Assembly (NCBI GenBank): GCA_046262935.1
Contig: JBHELT010000069.1
Coordinates: 1 to 15,519, forward strand
DNA length: 15,519 bases
Direction of reading: 5' to 3'
Source: JBHELT01 sp046262935
GTDB lineage: Bacteria > Actinomycetota > CADDZG01 > JAHWKV01
The translations under genes were made by a program, and so were the position numbers. Positions 5,148 to 12,322 of the stretch are shown here, piece by piece (positions within the stretch are counted from its first letter, which is position 1; every line of letters begins with the position of its first letter). The notes beneath the pieces are model-generated. The model was given only the letters and a program-made list of their open reading frames with translations, was not told the origin of the DNA and made no database searches.

Positions 5148-5670
5148 ATACGTAGGCCTCCTGCGAGGCATCAATGTGGGCACGGCGAAGCGGGTTTCCA
5201 TGCATGACCTGCGGGCAGTTTTCACCGAACATGCCTTTACCGACGTTCAGACCCTCCTCAATTCGGGCAATGTGGTCTTCGGTGCCCCGAAAAAGCTGGC
5301 CGCCACCGCCGCCGCTGGATTGTCTGAAACACTCGCTGCGCTGACGGGGGTTTCGGCAAAGATCGTTGTGCTGACGACCGACGAGATGCAAGCGATATCG
5401 AAAGACTGCGCACTTCTGAAGGGTGCGACGGACCCTAGGAGACATCTCGTGGCTGTGCCTTTTTCGACTTCACAACTCAGATCGATGAAGTCGATCGCTG
5501 CAGAGCCTTGGGGCCCAGAAGCCATCGCGATCGGTAAAAGGGCCGTCTACCTTTGGTGCCCCGATGGACTTACCGGCAGCAAGTTGGCCAAGTCGGTTGA
5601 ACGCGAACTGGGGGCCGATGTGACCATCCGCAATCAGGCAACCATCAGCAAGATCATGGCTGCCCTGTAA
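5137..5670 (+). CDS. DUF1697 domain protein
   Basis: A 177-residue cytosolic protein of the DUF1697 family. Family hallmarks are the N-terminal YVGLLRGINVGTAKRVSMHDLRAVF, then FTDVQTLLNSGNVVF, and the C-terminal RNQATISKIMAAL. The biochemical function of the family is not known to me. The start is uncertain: ATG 5137 gives MSARYVGLLRGINVG, like relatives, while an in-frame GTG at 5116 would add 7 residues. Neither has a clear Shine-Dalgarno, and the overlapping 20-codon ORF upstream may provide coupled translation. The gene converges on tsaD with only 9 bases between the stop codons and no visible terminator between them. Confidence 0.85.
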   Translation: MSARYVGLLRGINVGTAKRVSMHDLRAVFTEHAFTDVQTLLNSGNVVFGAPKKLAATAAAGLSETLAALTGVSAKIVVLTTDEMQAISKDCALLKGATDPRRHLVAVPFSTSQLRSMKSIAAEPWGPEAIAIGKRAVYLWCPDGLTGSKLAKSVERELGADVTIRNQATISKIMAAL

Positions 5671-5679
5671 GGCAGTTAC

Positions 5680-6789
5680 TCAGGCGAGCGGAAGGTTGGG
5701 GTCGGGGTTGATGTCAAGACCTGAGCGGATACCTCTTCGGTATCGGTGAAATCCACAGCATGCGACCATCGCAGCGTTGTCTGTGCAGTACGACAGTGAT
5801 GGCGACTTCAGATCCAGTTCTGCTTCATCGCAGGCTTCCTTCAGCCGCTGCCGGAGCCGGGAATTGGCAGCAACACCCCCAGACAGCAGAACGGTTGGCG
5901 TTCCGACCTCGATGGCGGCCTTGATTGTCTTGTCTACCTGAACATCTACGACAGCCTCTTGGAAGGATGCGCACACGTCTTCGATCTTCGGACTCACACC
6001 AGCTGCCTTCTGCTTTCGCATGTGATTGAGCACCGCCGTTTTCAAACCTGAGAGTGAGAAGTCGAATCCATCGTTCTTCATCGGTCGGGGAAATGCGATC
6101 GCGGATGGGTCCCCCTTCGTCGCCAATTCATCGATCAGCGGGCCACCCGGGAAACCAAGACCCAGGTAGCGAGCAACTTTATCGAATGCTTCGCCAACCG
6201 CGTCATCGAGAGTTCGACCGACGACCTCGTACAGACCATGTCCTTGCATATGGATGAGCATCGTGTGTCCACCGGACACGAGCAGGACCATCGCCGGCAA
6301 CTCGATGTTGTCGTGTTCTAGGTAATTCGCATAGATGTGGGCCTCGAGATGATTGACGCCTACAAGGGGCACTTCGAGCACGGCCGCCAAGGATTTCGCC
6401 GCTGCAACTCCAACGACGAGAGAGCCGATGAGTCCGGGACCGATGGTTACAGCGACAACATCGACATCCCACATGGTTGCGTCGGCGCGACTCAAAGCCT
6501 CCGCGATAGCTGGGTTCATCGCTTGCACGTGCGCCCGCGACGCGATCTCGGGGACCACGCCTCCGTATTTGTTGTGAAGGTCGGCCGACGAGGACACCAC
6601 GTTCGAAAGGACCGTGCGCTCACCACTCAAGATCGAAACCGACGTTTCGTCGCATGAGGTTTCTACCCCAAGTGTCACGATCGGCTGATCGCTGGGTTCG
6701 GCCAGCTGTTCCAGAAGCGGCTCGACCTCAGGCTCGAATTGACCAACAGATTCTTCAACGATCTCATCAAAGGCAACTTGGATATTCAT
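5680..6789 (-). CDS. tsaD: tRNA N6-adenosine threonylcarbamoyltransferase TsaD, with acidic N-terminal extension
   Basis: TsaD transfers the threonylcarbamoyl group to A37 of ANN-decoding tRNAs, with TsaB and TsaE. The ASKHA core starts at residue 38 (VTLGVETSCDETSVSIL) and has KYGGVVPEIASRAH, the metal-binding His147 and His151 in HLEAH, the VSGGHT phosphate loop and Asp337 in CTDNAAM. The 37 residues before the core hold 10 acidic and no basic residues; most bacterial TsaD proteins start within a few residues of the core. A GTG at the core (PIVTLG) could be the true start, but it has no ribosome site, whereas GGAG lies 11 bases before the ATG at 6787-6789. A CC pair replaces the usual small residues after the metal Asp. 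It follows rimI by 2 bases and is the last gene of the array. Confidence 0.96.
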   Translation of the reverse strand: MNIQVAFDEIVEESVGQFEPEVEPLLEQLAEPSDQPIVTLGVETSCDETSVSILSGERTVLSNVVSSSADLHNKYGGVVPEIASRAHVQAMNPAIAEALSRADATMWDVDVVAVTIGPGLIGSLVVGVAAAKSLAAVLEVPLVGVNHLEAHIYANYLEHDNIELPAMVLLVSGGHTMLIHMQGHGLYEVVGRTLDDAVGEAFDKVARYLGLGFPGGPLIDELATKGDPSAIAFPRPMKNDGFDFSLSGLKTAVLNHMRKQKAAGVSPKIEDVCASFQEAVVDVQVDKTIKAAIEVGTPTVLLSGGVAANSRLRQRLKEACDEAELDLKSPSLSYCTDNAAMVACCGFHRYRRGIRSGLDINPDPNLPLA

Positions 6790-6791
6790 CG

Positions 6792-7331
6792 CTAGCCGAA
6801 CTCCACCAGTGAACGCAACGATTCGAGCCTATCGGCATAGGCTGGTATGTCGATGTTCTCTACCAGCATCACGATAGCGTCTTCCCCGGTTTCAACGTAA
6901 TAACCCCGACGGATGCCAACCGGTTTGAACCCGAATCTTTCATACATGGTCTGCGCCGGCAGATTCGATCTGCGGACCTCGAGCGAAACGGAACGCCCCC
7001 CGTTAACCAGCGCGGCATCGACCAGTCCGAGCATCAGTTTCATGCCAACCCTTTTGCGGTGATAAGCCGGATCGACGGCGATCGTGGTGATGTGCGATTC
7101 CAGACCCGAAGTCATGAGGCCCCCATAACCGATGACTTCGGCCCCCAGTCGAGCAGCCAGATAGGCTCGGTCAGCTCGACGAGCGATCTCTTGATAGAAC
7201 AAAGCAGCGCTCCACGGTCGCGGATAAACGGCCTCTTCGATCTTCATCACTTGTCGAACATGGCGCCGTCGCATCGGCACCAATTCGACCTCGCTCAACC
7301 TGAACTCAGGCTGACGGGCGACTGCGCTCAT
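6792..7331 (-). CDS. rimI: Ribosomal protein alanine N-acetyltransferase RimI-like GNAT
   Basis: A 179-residue GNAT acetyltransferase, somewhat longer than the usual 145-160 because of about 15 extra residues at each end. The acetyl-CoA loop is AVDPAYHRKRVGMKLM (residues 85-100, with R-x-x-V-G-M), followed by SLEVRRSNLPAQTMYERFGFKPVGIRRGYY, the RimI signature. RimI acetylates the N-terminal alanine of ribosomal protein S18 in E. coli; in actinobacteria the substrate range is broader. The ATG at 7329-7331 has AGAGGT 6 bases upstream and overlaps the tsaB 3' end by 26 bases. A place between tsaB and tsaD is the rule in actinobacteria and many Firmicutes. Confidence 0.92.
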   Translation of the reverse strand: MSAVARQPEFRLSEVELVPMRRRHVRQVMKIEEAVYPRPWSAALFYQEIARRADRAYLAARLGAEVIGYGGLMTSGLESHITTIAVDPAYHRKRVGMKLMLGLVDAALVNGGRSVSLEVRRSNLPAQTMYERFGFKPVGIRRGYYVETGEDAIVMLVENIDIPAYADRLESLRSLVEFG

Positions 7332-8025
7332 TCGATGACCTCTTCTCCCAATTTATCTCCGCATCCGAACGTCTCATATAAAAGGGCTCGATGTCGAACA
7401 GTTTGTCGAAATCTTCTCGGAACAGTCTTGGCAAAGCCAATTCGACCAACGACGTGGCCCTGGGAAACGCATTGGCGATCGAACCGAATTCGACCTTGTG
7501 GGTGTCTTCGAGTCTTGCTTTGTAGAGCAATGCGCCATTGCCAACCAATAAAACGTCGCCTCCCCGGCTCTCAACCTCGCCAACCAGTTTCTCAGGTGTG
7601 CCGACCATGTAGTTACTTTCCCGGGTGATGCCGCCGGGCACCTGGCGATAAAAAGCGAAGAACACTTCGCTGCGTTTGGCGTCGAGCACCGGGCAGATGA
7701 GCTTGTTGGAATACCGAACCTCGAACGCAAGAAGGTCGAGGGAGGATACGCCGATGATGGGGACCGAGAGGGCCTGAGCAATGGTCTTGCCAGTTGTTAT
7801 GCCAACGCGCATGCCCGTATATAGGCCTGGCCCCAGCCCAACAGCAACCGCAGACAGATTTCGATACGTCAGGTTGGCCTGACTCATGATGAACTCGACC
7901 GCGGGCAGCAAGAATTCTCCGTGCGAGGCTCCCCTGCCGACCAGGCATGAGCCGATGATCCCCTGTTCGGATCCGATCGTGACGGACGATTGTGACGTTG
8001 AAGTTTCGAGGCCGAGTACCAGCAT
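7306..8025 (-). CDS. tsaB: tRNA t6A modification protein TsaB
   Basis: A 239-residue ASKHA-fold scaffold that binds TsaD and TsaE in the t6A complex and lacks the catalytic metal site of TsaD. It starts MLVLGLETSTSQSSVTIG and carries GLGPGLYTGMRVGITTGK (residues 63-80), the TsaB counterpart of GPGSFTGLR. The same frame stays open upstream to 8211, but that part reads as Arg-rich junk inside tsaE. The ATG at 8023-8025 overlaps the tsaE stop by one base (TGATG), a strong sign of coupled translation. The C-terminal half is divergent, as usual in the family. It overlaps rimI by 26 bases downstream. Confidence 0.95.
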   Translation of the reverse strand: MLVLGLETSTSQSSVTIGSEQGIIGSCLVGRGASHGEFLLPAVEFIMSQANLTYRNLSAVAVGLGPGLYTGMRVGITTGKTIAQALSVPIIGVSSLDLLAFEVRYSNKLICPVLDAKRSEVFFAFYRQVPGGITRESNYMVGTPEKLVGEVESRGGDVLLVGNGALLYKARLEDTHKVEFGSIANAFPRATSLVELALPRLFREDFDKLFDIEPFYMRRSDAEINWEKRSSNERSRPSA

Positions 8026-8552
8026 CAGTCGCTCTCGCTTTCTTCGACCGAGAAGAGTTCGTTCGCCAGCATGGCGATCGTTTGAAGGCGAGATGTCCAG
8101 GCGTCCCCGCGGGGCCTCAACGTAACGACGCGCTCGTCGTCGGCATCGAGCGGAGTTAGTTCTACTTGCAGATGTTCCTTGGGAAGCAGTGGTTCGATGA
8201 TGTCGCCCCATTCGATAACAACCACGTACGAAGGATCGAGGAATTCGTCGTAGCCAACGTCGATGACATCCTGGATCATCCCGAGGCGATATATGTCCAG
8301 GTGCATCAAAGGGTACCTGCCTCCGAGGTATTCCTTCATCAAGATGAAAGTTGGACTTGTAACCTGCTCGGTTATCCCAAGACCAACCGCAAGCCCCTGC
8401 ACGAAAGTTGTCTTGCCTGAACCAAGGTCTCCCGCCAGCACGATCATGTCTCCCGGTATCAGAACTGGGCTGAGAGCAACAGCGAGTCGACGCGTCTGGT
8501 CGGCTGAGCGTGTTTGGATGCTGAAAGTGTCAGGTTGGAAAGTGGCAAACAT
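8025..8552 (-). CDS. tsaE: tRNA t6A biosynthesis ATPase TsaE
   Basis: A 175-residue P-loop ATPase that drives turnover of the TsaB-TsaD complex. The Walker A motif is GDLGSGKTT (residues 41-49), switch region TSPTFILMKEY follows, and the HLDIYRLG (84-91) and IEWGD (113-117) motifs complete the family pattern. Typical TsaE proteins have about 150 residues; the extra length is in the C-terminal tail (FSVEESESD, acidic). The ATG at 8550-8552 is 1 base after the stop of the uracil-DNA glycosylase gene, so translation is probably coupled. It is the first of the four t6A-linked genes in this array. Confidence 0.95.
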   Translation of the reverse strand: MFATFQPDTFSIQTRSADQTRRLAVALSPVLIPGDMIVLAGDLGSGKTTFVQGLAVGLGITEQVTSPTFILMKEYLGGRYPLMHLDIYRLGMIQDVIDVGYDEFLDPSYVVVIEWGDIIEPLLPKEHLQVELTPLDADDERVVTLRPRGDAWTSRLQTIAMLANELFSVEESESD

Positions 8553-8553
8553 G

Positions 8554-9177
8554 TCAAAAGAGGCTTACTTGTTCCGCAGATCGTTCTTCGTCAGACACGT
8601 CGATGTGTTCCAACTCAGCCAATACCGCCGCTATGGTTTGGAAGTCAGACCGAAGCGCCGCCATCGCTGGGGACTTTTCGCCTCCACTATGCAATGCGGC
8701 GGCGGGATGAAATGTTGGTATGACAACTGCACCGTGGCCTTCGAACCTTTGTCCGCGTACCTTGGATATCGATACCTGTTTTCCGAGGATGAATCGCGTT
8801 GCGAAATTGCCCAGGGGCACGATCACGCGAGGTTTGATGGCCGCGATCTGTGCTTGCAGGTATGGCTCGCATGAATCGATCTCGTCGGGCAGTGGGTCTC
8901 TGTTGCCAGGCGGTCTGCATTTGATGACATTGCAGATCGTGCATCGCGACCGGTCGCGGCCGATCGAAGCGAGCATCGAGTCGAGCACTTTGCCTGCGGC
9001 GCCCACGAAGGGTATCCCCTGCCTGTCTTCGTGGAACCCGGGGGCCTCCCCGATGAACATCAAGTCCGCGGACTCGTCGCCGTCCATCCAAACCACTTGC
9101 GTACGGCCCTGTGATAGTCGGCACTTGGTGCACGACAACGCCATCTGTTTGATCTCGTCGAGTGACTTCCCGCTCAC
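8554..9177 (-). CDS. Family 4 (iron-sulfur) uracil-DNA glycosylase
   Basis: A 207-residue base-excision repair enzyme that removes uracil from DNA. Motif 1 is GEAPGFHEDRQGIPFVGAAG (residues 43-62) and motif 2 is HPAAALH (from 157). Four cysteines expected to hold a 4Fe-4S cluster are in place: Cys16 and Cys19 (CTKC), Cys87 (KCRPPGNRDP) and Cys103 (SCEPYL). The start is GTG at 9175-9177, with AGGAGG (plus strand 9182-9187) 4 bases upstream. It follows the P1 peptidase gene after 52 bases and runs straight into tsaE. A DNA-repair gene here is not part of the canonical t6A order I know, though it is clearly within the same transcription direction and spacing. Confidence 0.95.
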   Translation of the reverse strand: MSGKSLDEIKQMALSCTKCRLSQGRTQVVWMDGDESADLMFIGEAPGFHEDRQGIPFVGAAGKVLDSMLASIGRDRSRCTICNVIKCRPPGNRDPLPDEIDSCEPYLQAQIAAIKPRVIVPLGNFATRFILGKQVSISKVRGQRFEGHGAVVIPTFHPAAALHSGGEKSPAMAALRSDFQTIAAVLAELEHIDVSDEERSAEQVSLF

Positions 9178-9229
9178 GCGTCCTCCTGATCCACGGCCCA
9201 GAAAATGCTGTGACCTGCACTCGACGACC

Positions 9230-10114
9230 TTAGGCTGAAGCCGCCCTCACGGCTTGCCTGATAGCCCCGGCCACCGCGCCGGGCGCGAGGGCCAAGACCT
9301 GATCGACCGACGTCTGCATCCGGCATGTTCCAAGGCCGAAGATGACATCGCCATCATATCTAGTGTGGGCCGGGTGAACCACGGTCGAGATGCCATCTTG
9401 GCCCGCTTTCGCTAGCAGGAAGGCATCGTTCTTCGTCAAGATCGCATTGGTTGCAACTACACCGATCACGGTGCTTTGCATGACCGGCAGCGGCATCACC
9501 GGGGTCCCCTTGGGCGCGGTACTGCCAGCAAGAAGTTGACCTTGCTCGTCTAAGACATCGCCGACCGCGTTGACCGCTATCAGGGCAGAGACCTTCAATC
9601 CATCGGCTGATGAGATGGTCCATGTGCCGATCCCTGACCTGGTTGCGTACTCGATGCCGTGTAGTTTGCCAACAGTGCAACCGGTCCCCGCGCCAACCCT
9701 GCCGGTTTGGAACTGTCCGTCGGTTGCGGCATCGCACGCTGCCTCCCCTTGCCTCGCCCCAGGGCGAGCGCTGGGGTCGCCTTGTCCGAGGTCGAACAAG
9801 ATGGCAGCCGGCACGATCGGCACATTGAACTTCCCGCCGCCAGCTGGCCAACCGATCCCACGTTCGTCGAGCCACCTCATAACTCCATCAGCCGTGGCGA
9901 GGCCGAAAGCGCTGCCTCCCGAAAGCACGACCGCATTCACGCGATCGACCCTGTTCTCGGGCTGCAGCAGGACCCATTCACGATCACCGGGCGAGCCGCC
10001 TCGGTTCTCGCATGAACCAACGGTTCCATCGGCACACAACACAACAGTGCACCCAGTCATGCCAACCTGATCGGTCCAATGACCAACCCTGATGCCTTCG
10101 ACATCGGTCAGCAT
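9230..10114 (-). CDS. P1 family peptidase (DmpA/BapA-like, self-cleaving N-terminal nucleophile hydrolase)
   Basis: A 294-residue member of the DmpA/L-aminopeptidase-D-esterase family, which splits itself to expose a Ser or Thr nucleophile. Hallmarks are VEGIRVGHWTD at the start, VVLSGGSAFGL (63-72), GRVGAGTGCTVGK (138-150) and PAHTRYDGDVIFGLGT (248-263). By alignment from memory with the DmpA stretch before VVIATD, the nucleophile is Thr215 in QSTVIGVVATNA, with cleavage before it. The GAGTG motif carries Cys146 where Ala is usual. Natural substrates of actinobacterial members are not settled. The ATG is 1 base after the hydrolase stop, so the two are probably coupled; the next gene (uracil-DNA glycosylase) starts 52 bases on. 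Confidence 0.9.
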   Translation of the reverse strand: MLTDVEGIRVGHWTDQVGMTGCTVVLCADGTVGSCENRGGSPGDREWVLLQPENRVDRVNAVVLSGGSAFGLATADGVMRWLDERGIGWPAGGGKFNVPIVPAAILFDLGQGDPSARPGARQGEAACDAATDGQFQTGRVGAGTGCTVGKLHGIEYATRSGIGTWTISSADGLKVSALIAVNAVGDVLDEQGQLLAGSTAPKGTPVMPLPVMQSTVIGVVATNAILTKNDAFLLAKAGQDGISTVVHPAHTRYDGDVIFGLGTCRMQTSVDQVLALAPGAVAGAIRQAVRAASA

Positions 10115-10115
10115 G

Positions 10116-11192
10116 CTAACGCGCTACCGACCTTCGTTTGCCTCCGGAGGTTCCAAGCACTTCATCGGTGAAGGAGCGAAACAGTTCATTGAACTCGACA
10201 CTGCGCTCGAGCATCGATGTGTGTCCGACGCCTTCGAATTCATGAAAGCGCGCCCCCGGTATCTTCTCAGCCATATGTTTCGAGGCTTTAAGGCTTGTGA
10301 TGCGATCGTCTCCGCCTGCGACGATCAATGTGGGTACGTCTATCGCATCGAGAGCATCGCCCATGTCCCATTTGCGGAACATGTCGATCATCTCCACCAG
10401 TTCGACCGAAGGGAAGCACGCAAGTAGTTTTCTGACGTGTTCGATCTGAGAAGGACTGGCTCCCGAACCGAACCCGAATAAGCGAACCAGGATGTAAGAC
10501 AGGTCGTCGCCGCGCAACCTGAGCATGCGCATCGAACGTTTATCCGTGAGAAATCGGTCGATGACCCTTCGAGTCCTTCGCTCGACCGGTCCAACGAGTT
10601 CGGCGGCCACCATCGTCTTGAAAGCGTCGGTGTGCGTGGTGTTCACCAACATCAAGCCTTTGACCCGATCATGAAGCTCCCGATGATAAAGACGACAGAA
10701 TTCAAGGACAGCCATCCCCCCCATCGAATGGCCAACCAAGATGCAGCTCTGCAGACCGCTTGCGTCGAGGATGGTCTTGAGGTCTGCAGCGAGTACCGGC
10801 ATCTTGGGCTTCGGGTTTCCCCCGACCGAGCGACCATGATGGCGCGCGTCGTAGAAAACATGCCGGCGTCGGCCATCGAGACCAGTCATCTGGTGATGCC
10901 AGATCGAATGATCTAGTGAATATCCGTGCAAGAAGATGGCCCCCTCAGTTGCTGAGGCGGGGCCGATCTCAGAGACGAAAAGGCGTGCACCGTCCAAGGC
11001 AGCGATGTCGTATTCACGGTCGCCTTTGATCTTTCCGTAGGGTTCATTGGCGAAAGGATCGGGTTTCAATCTCGAACGGCCAACGACGAGTCGCTCTGCA
11101 GTGAGTCCGGCCGCGACACCGGCTGCAGCAGCCCCAGCCAAGATCGCGATACCGCGTGCCATGCCGCCGCCAGACTTCTCGGTTTTCGCCAT
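10116..11192 (-). CDS. Membrane-anchored alpha/beta hydrolase
   Basis: A 358-residue alpha/beta-fold hydrolase. Residues 12-36 (ARGIAILAGAAAAGVAAGL) form a small, Ala/Gly-rich hydrophobic stretch that may anchor it to the membrane. The catalytic residues are visible: oxyanion-hole HGYS (89-92), nucleophile Ser156 in GHSMGG, Asp295 or Asp296 in AGGDDRIT, and His324 in GVGHTSM. A related hydrolase lies next to alr in streptomycetes and other actinobacteria. The substrate is unknown; the position beside cell-wall genes suggests a lipid or envelope substrate, but that is a guess. The ATG at 11190-11192 overlaps the alr stop by one base (TGATG). Confidence 0.9.
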   Translation of the reverse strand: MAKTEKSGGGMARGIAILAGAAAAGVAAGLTAERLVVGRSRLKPDPFANEPYGKIKGDREYDIAALDGARLFVSEIGPASATEGAIFLHGYSLDHSIWHHQMTGLDGRRRHVFYDARHHGRSVGGNPKPKMPVLAADLKTILDASGLQSCILVGHSMGGMAVLEFCRLYHRELHDRVKGLMLVNTTHTDAFKTMVAAELVGPVERRTRRVIDRFLTDKRSMRMLRLRGDDLSYILVRLFGFGSGASPSQIEHVRKLLACFPSVELVEMIDMFRKWDMGDALDAIDVPTLIVAGGDDRITSLKASKHMAEKIPGARFHEFEGVGHTSMLERSVEFNELFRSFTDEVLGTSGGKRRSVAR

Positions 11193-12322
11193 CAGGTCCC
11201 CGCGTATCTTCGAGGAACCCGCGAACTGATACCGCAGACAACCTCGTATGCGATCGTATCGATGCGAGACGCGACTTCGGCGGCAGAGATCTCTTCTTCG
11301 CCCTGCCTGCCGACGATCACAACCTCGTCGCCAACCGCGATGTCGTCATCACCAGCATCGACCAAGAAATGGTCCATGGTGATGGTTCCACATATCGGAT
11401 AGCGCTTGCGGTTGATCAAAACGTCCCCGTTGTTGGTGAGCGCCCTGGTAAGGCCATCGGCGTAGCCGCATGGGATGGTGGCGATGTTCGCCGGCTTCGA
11501 CAATGTGTAGCGCTGGCCGTAAGAGATCGTCTCTCCGGCTTCTAGCCGCTTCACGAATCCAACCCGCGACTTGAAACTGAGAGCAGGTTGCAATCCAACG
11601 CGATCGCGCAGGGTTTCGGATGGATAGATCCCATAGGCCGCGATGCCAACTCTCACCATGTCGAAGTGCGCTTCGGGCATCGTGATGGTTGCCGCCGAAT
11701 TGGCCATGTGTTTCAGCATGCCATCGACCCTGCCCCCGAGAGCGTCGAGACATGATCGGAACTTGGTGTATTGCGATCTGGTGTAGGGAGCCTGAACATC
11801 TTCTGCAACTGCGAAGTGGGACCAGATCCCTTCCAGCTTCAAGCCTTCCAGTTCTTCCAACGCTTCAAGGAATCCTTGAACCTCGTCCGGCTGCAAACCA
11901 TAGCGATGCATCCCGGTATCAACCTTCACATGCGCCGATGTGTAGCCAAGGCCAGTGCGCTTTCCTGCTTCATCGAATGCTTGGGCCGCCGCCATGCTGT
12001 AGATGGTAGGAGTGAGTCCAAGTTCGACTGCGCGTTGAATGGCGCCCGTTGGGGGTTCTGCGAGCAGAAGGATGGGTTTGGCAATCCCGGCCTCACGCAG
12101 GGATCGGCCTTCATCGACGCGAGCAACCCCGAGCCAGTCGGCCCCCCCGGCCACAGCAGCCCTCGCGACCGCGGCATCGCCGTGACCATACCCATTGGCT
12201 TTCACAACGGTCAGCAAACGCGTCCCTGGTTGGAGCATTTGTTTCAGGGTTGCGACGTTGCTCTTGACGCAGCCAACATCAACCTCGACCCATACCGCGT
12301 CAGGATCGCCCAGCTTCTTCAC
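11192..12322 (-). CDS. alr: Alanine racemase
   Basis: A PLP enzyme that makes D-alanine for peptidoglycan. The PLP lysine is Lys41 in VVKANGYGHGD, the opposite-face catalytic Tyr is Tyr268 in SYGQRY, and CGTITMDHFLVD (from 311) is the C-terminal barrel motif. Length (376) is normal. The start is awkward: the only in-frame candidate after a TAA is GTG 12320-12322, and the best ribosome site (GGGAGG) directly abuts it with no spacing. A CTG three codons on would have 8 bases of spacing. Because the gene overlaps the nnr 3' end by 23 bases, coupled reinitiation may explain this. It is followed by the hydrolase with a TGATG overlap. Confidence 0.95.
   Translation of the reverse strand: MKKLGDPDAVWVEVDVGCVKSNVATLKQMLQPGTRLLTVVKANGYGHGDAAVARAAVAGGADWLGVARVDEGRSLREAGIAKPILLLAEPPTGAIQRAVELGLTPTIYSMAAAQAFDEAGKRTGLGYTSAHVKVDTGMHRYGLQPDEVQGFLEALEELEGLKLEGIWSHFAVAEDVQAPYTRSQYTKFRSCLDALGGRVDGMLKHMANSAATITMPEAHFDMVRVGIAAYGIYPSETLRDRVGLQPALSFKSRVGFVKRLEAGETISYGQRYTLSKPANIATIPCGYADGLTRALTNNGDVLINRKRYPICGTITMDHFLVDAGDDDIAVGDEVVIVGRQGEEEISAAEVASRIDTIAYEVVCGISSRVPRRYAGT

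Noticed and set aside
8026..8211. Upstream in-frame extension of tsaB to an ATG at 8211
   Set aside because: It reads as Arg-rich sequence lying inside tsaE in another frame; the ATG at 8025 with its TGATG overlap gives the standard TsaB N-terminus.
9570..10070. 166-codon plus-strand frame opposite the P1 peptidase
   Set aside because: Antisense shadow of a well-supported gene with Pro/Ser-rich composition.
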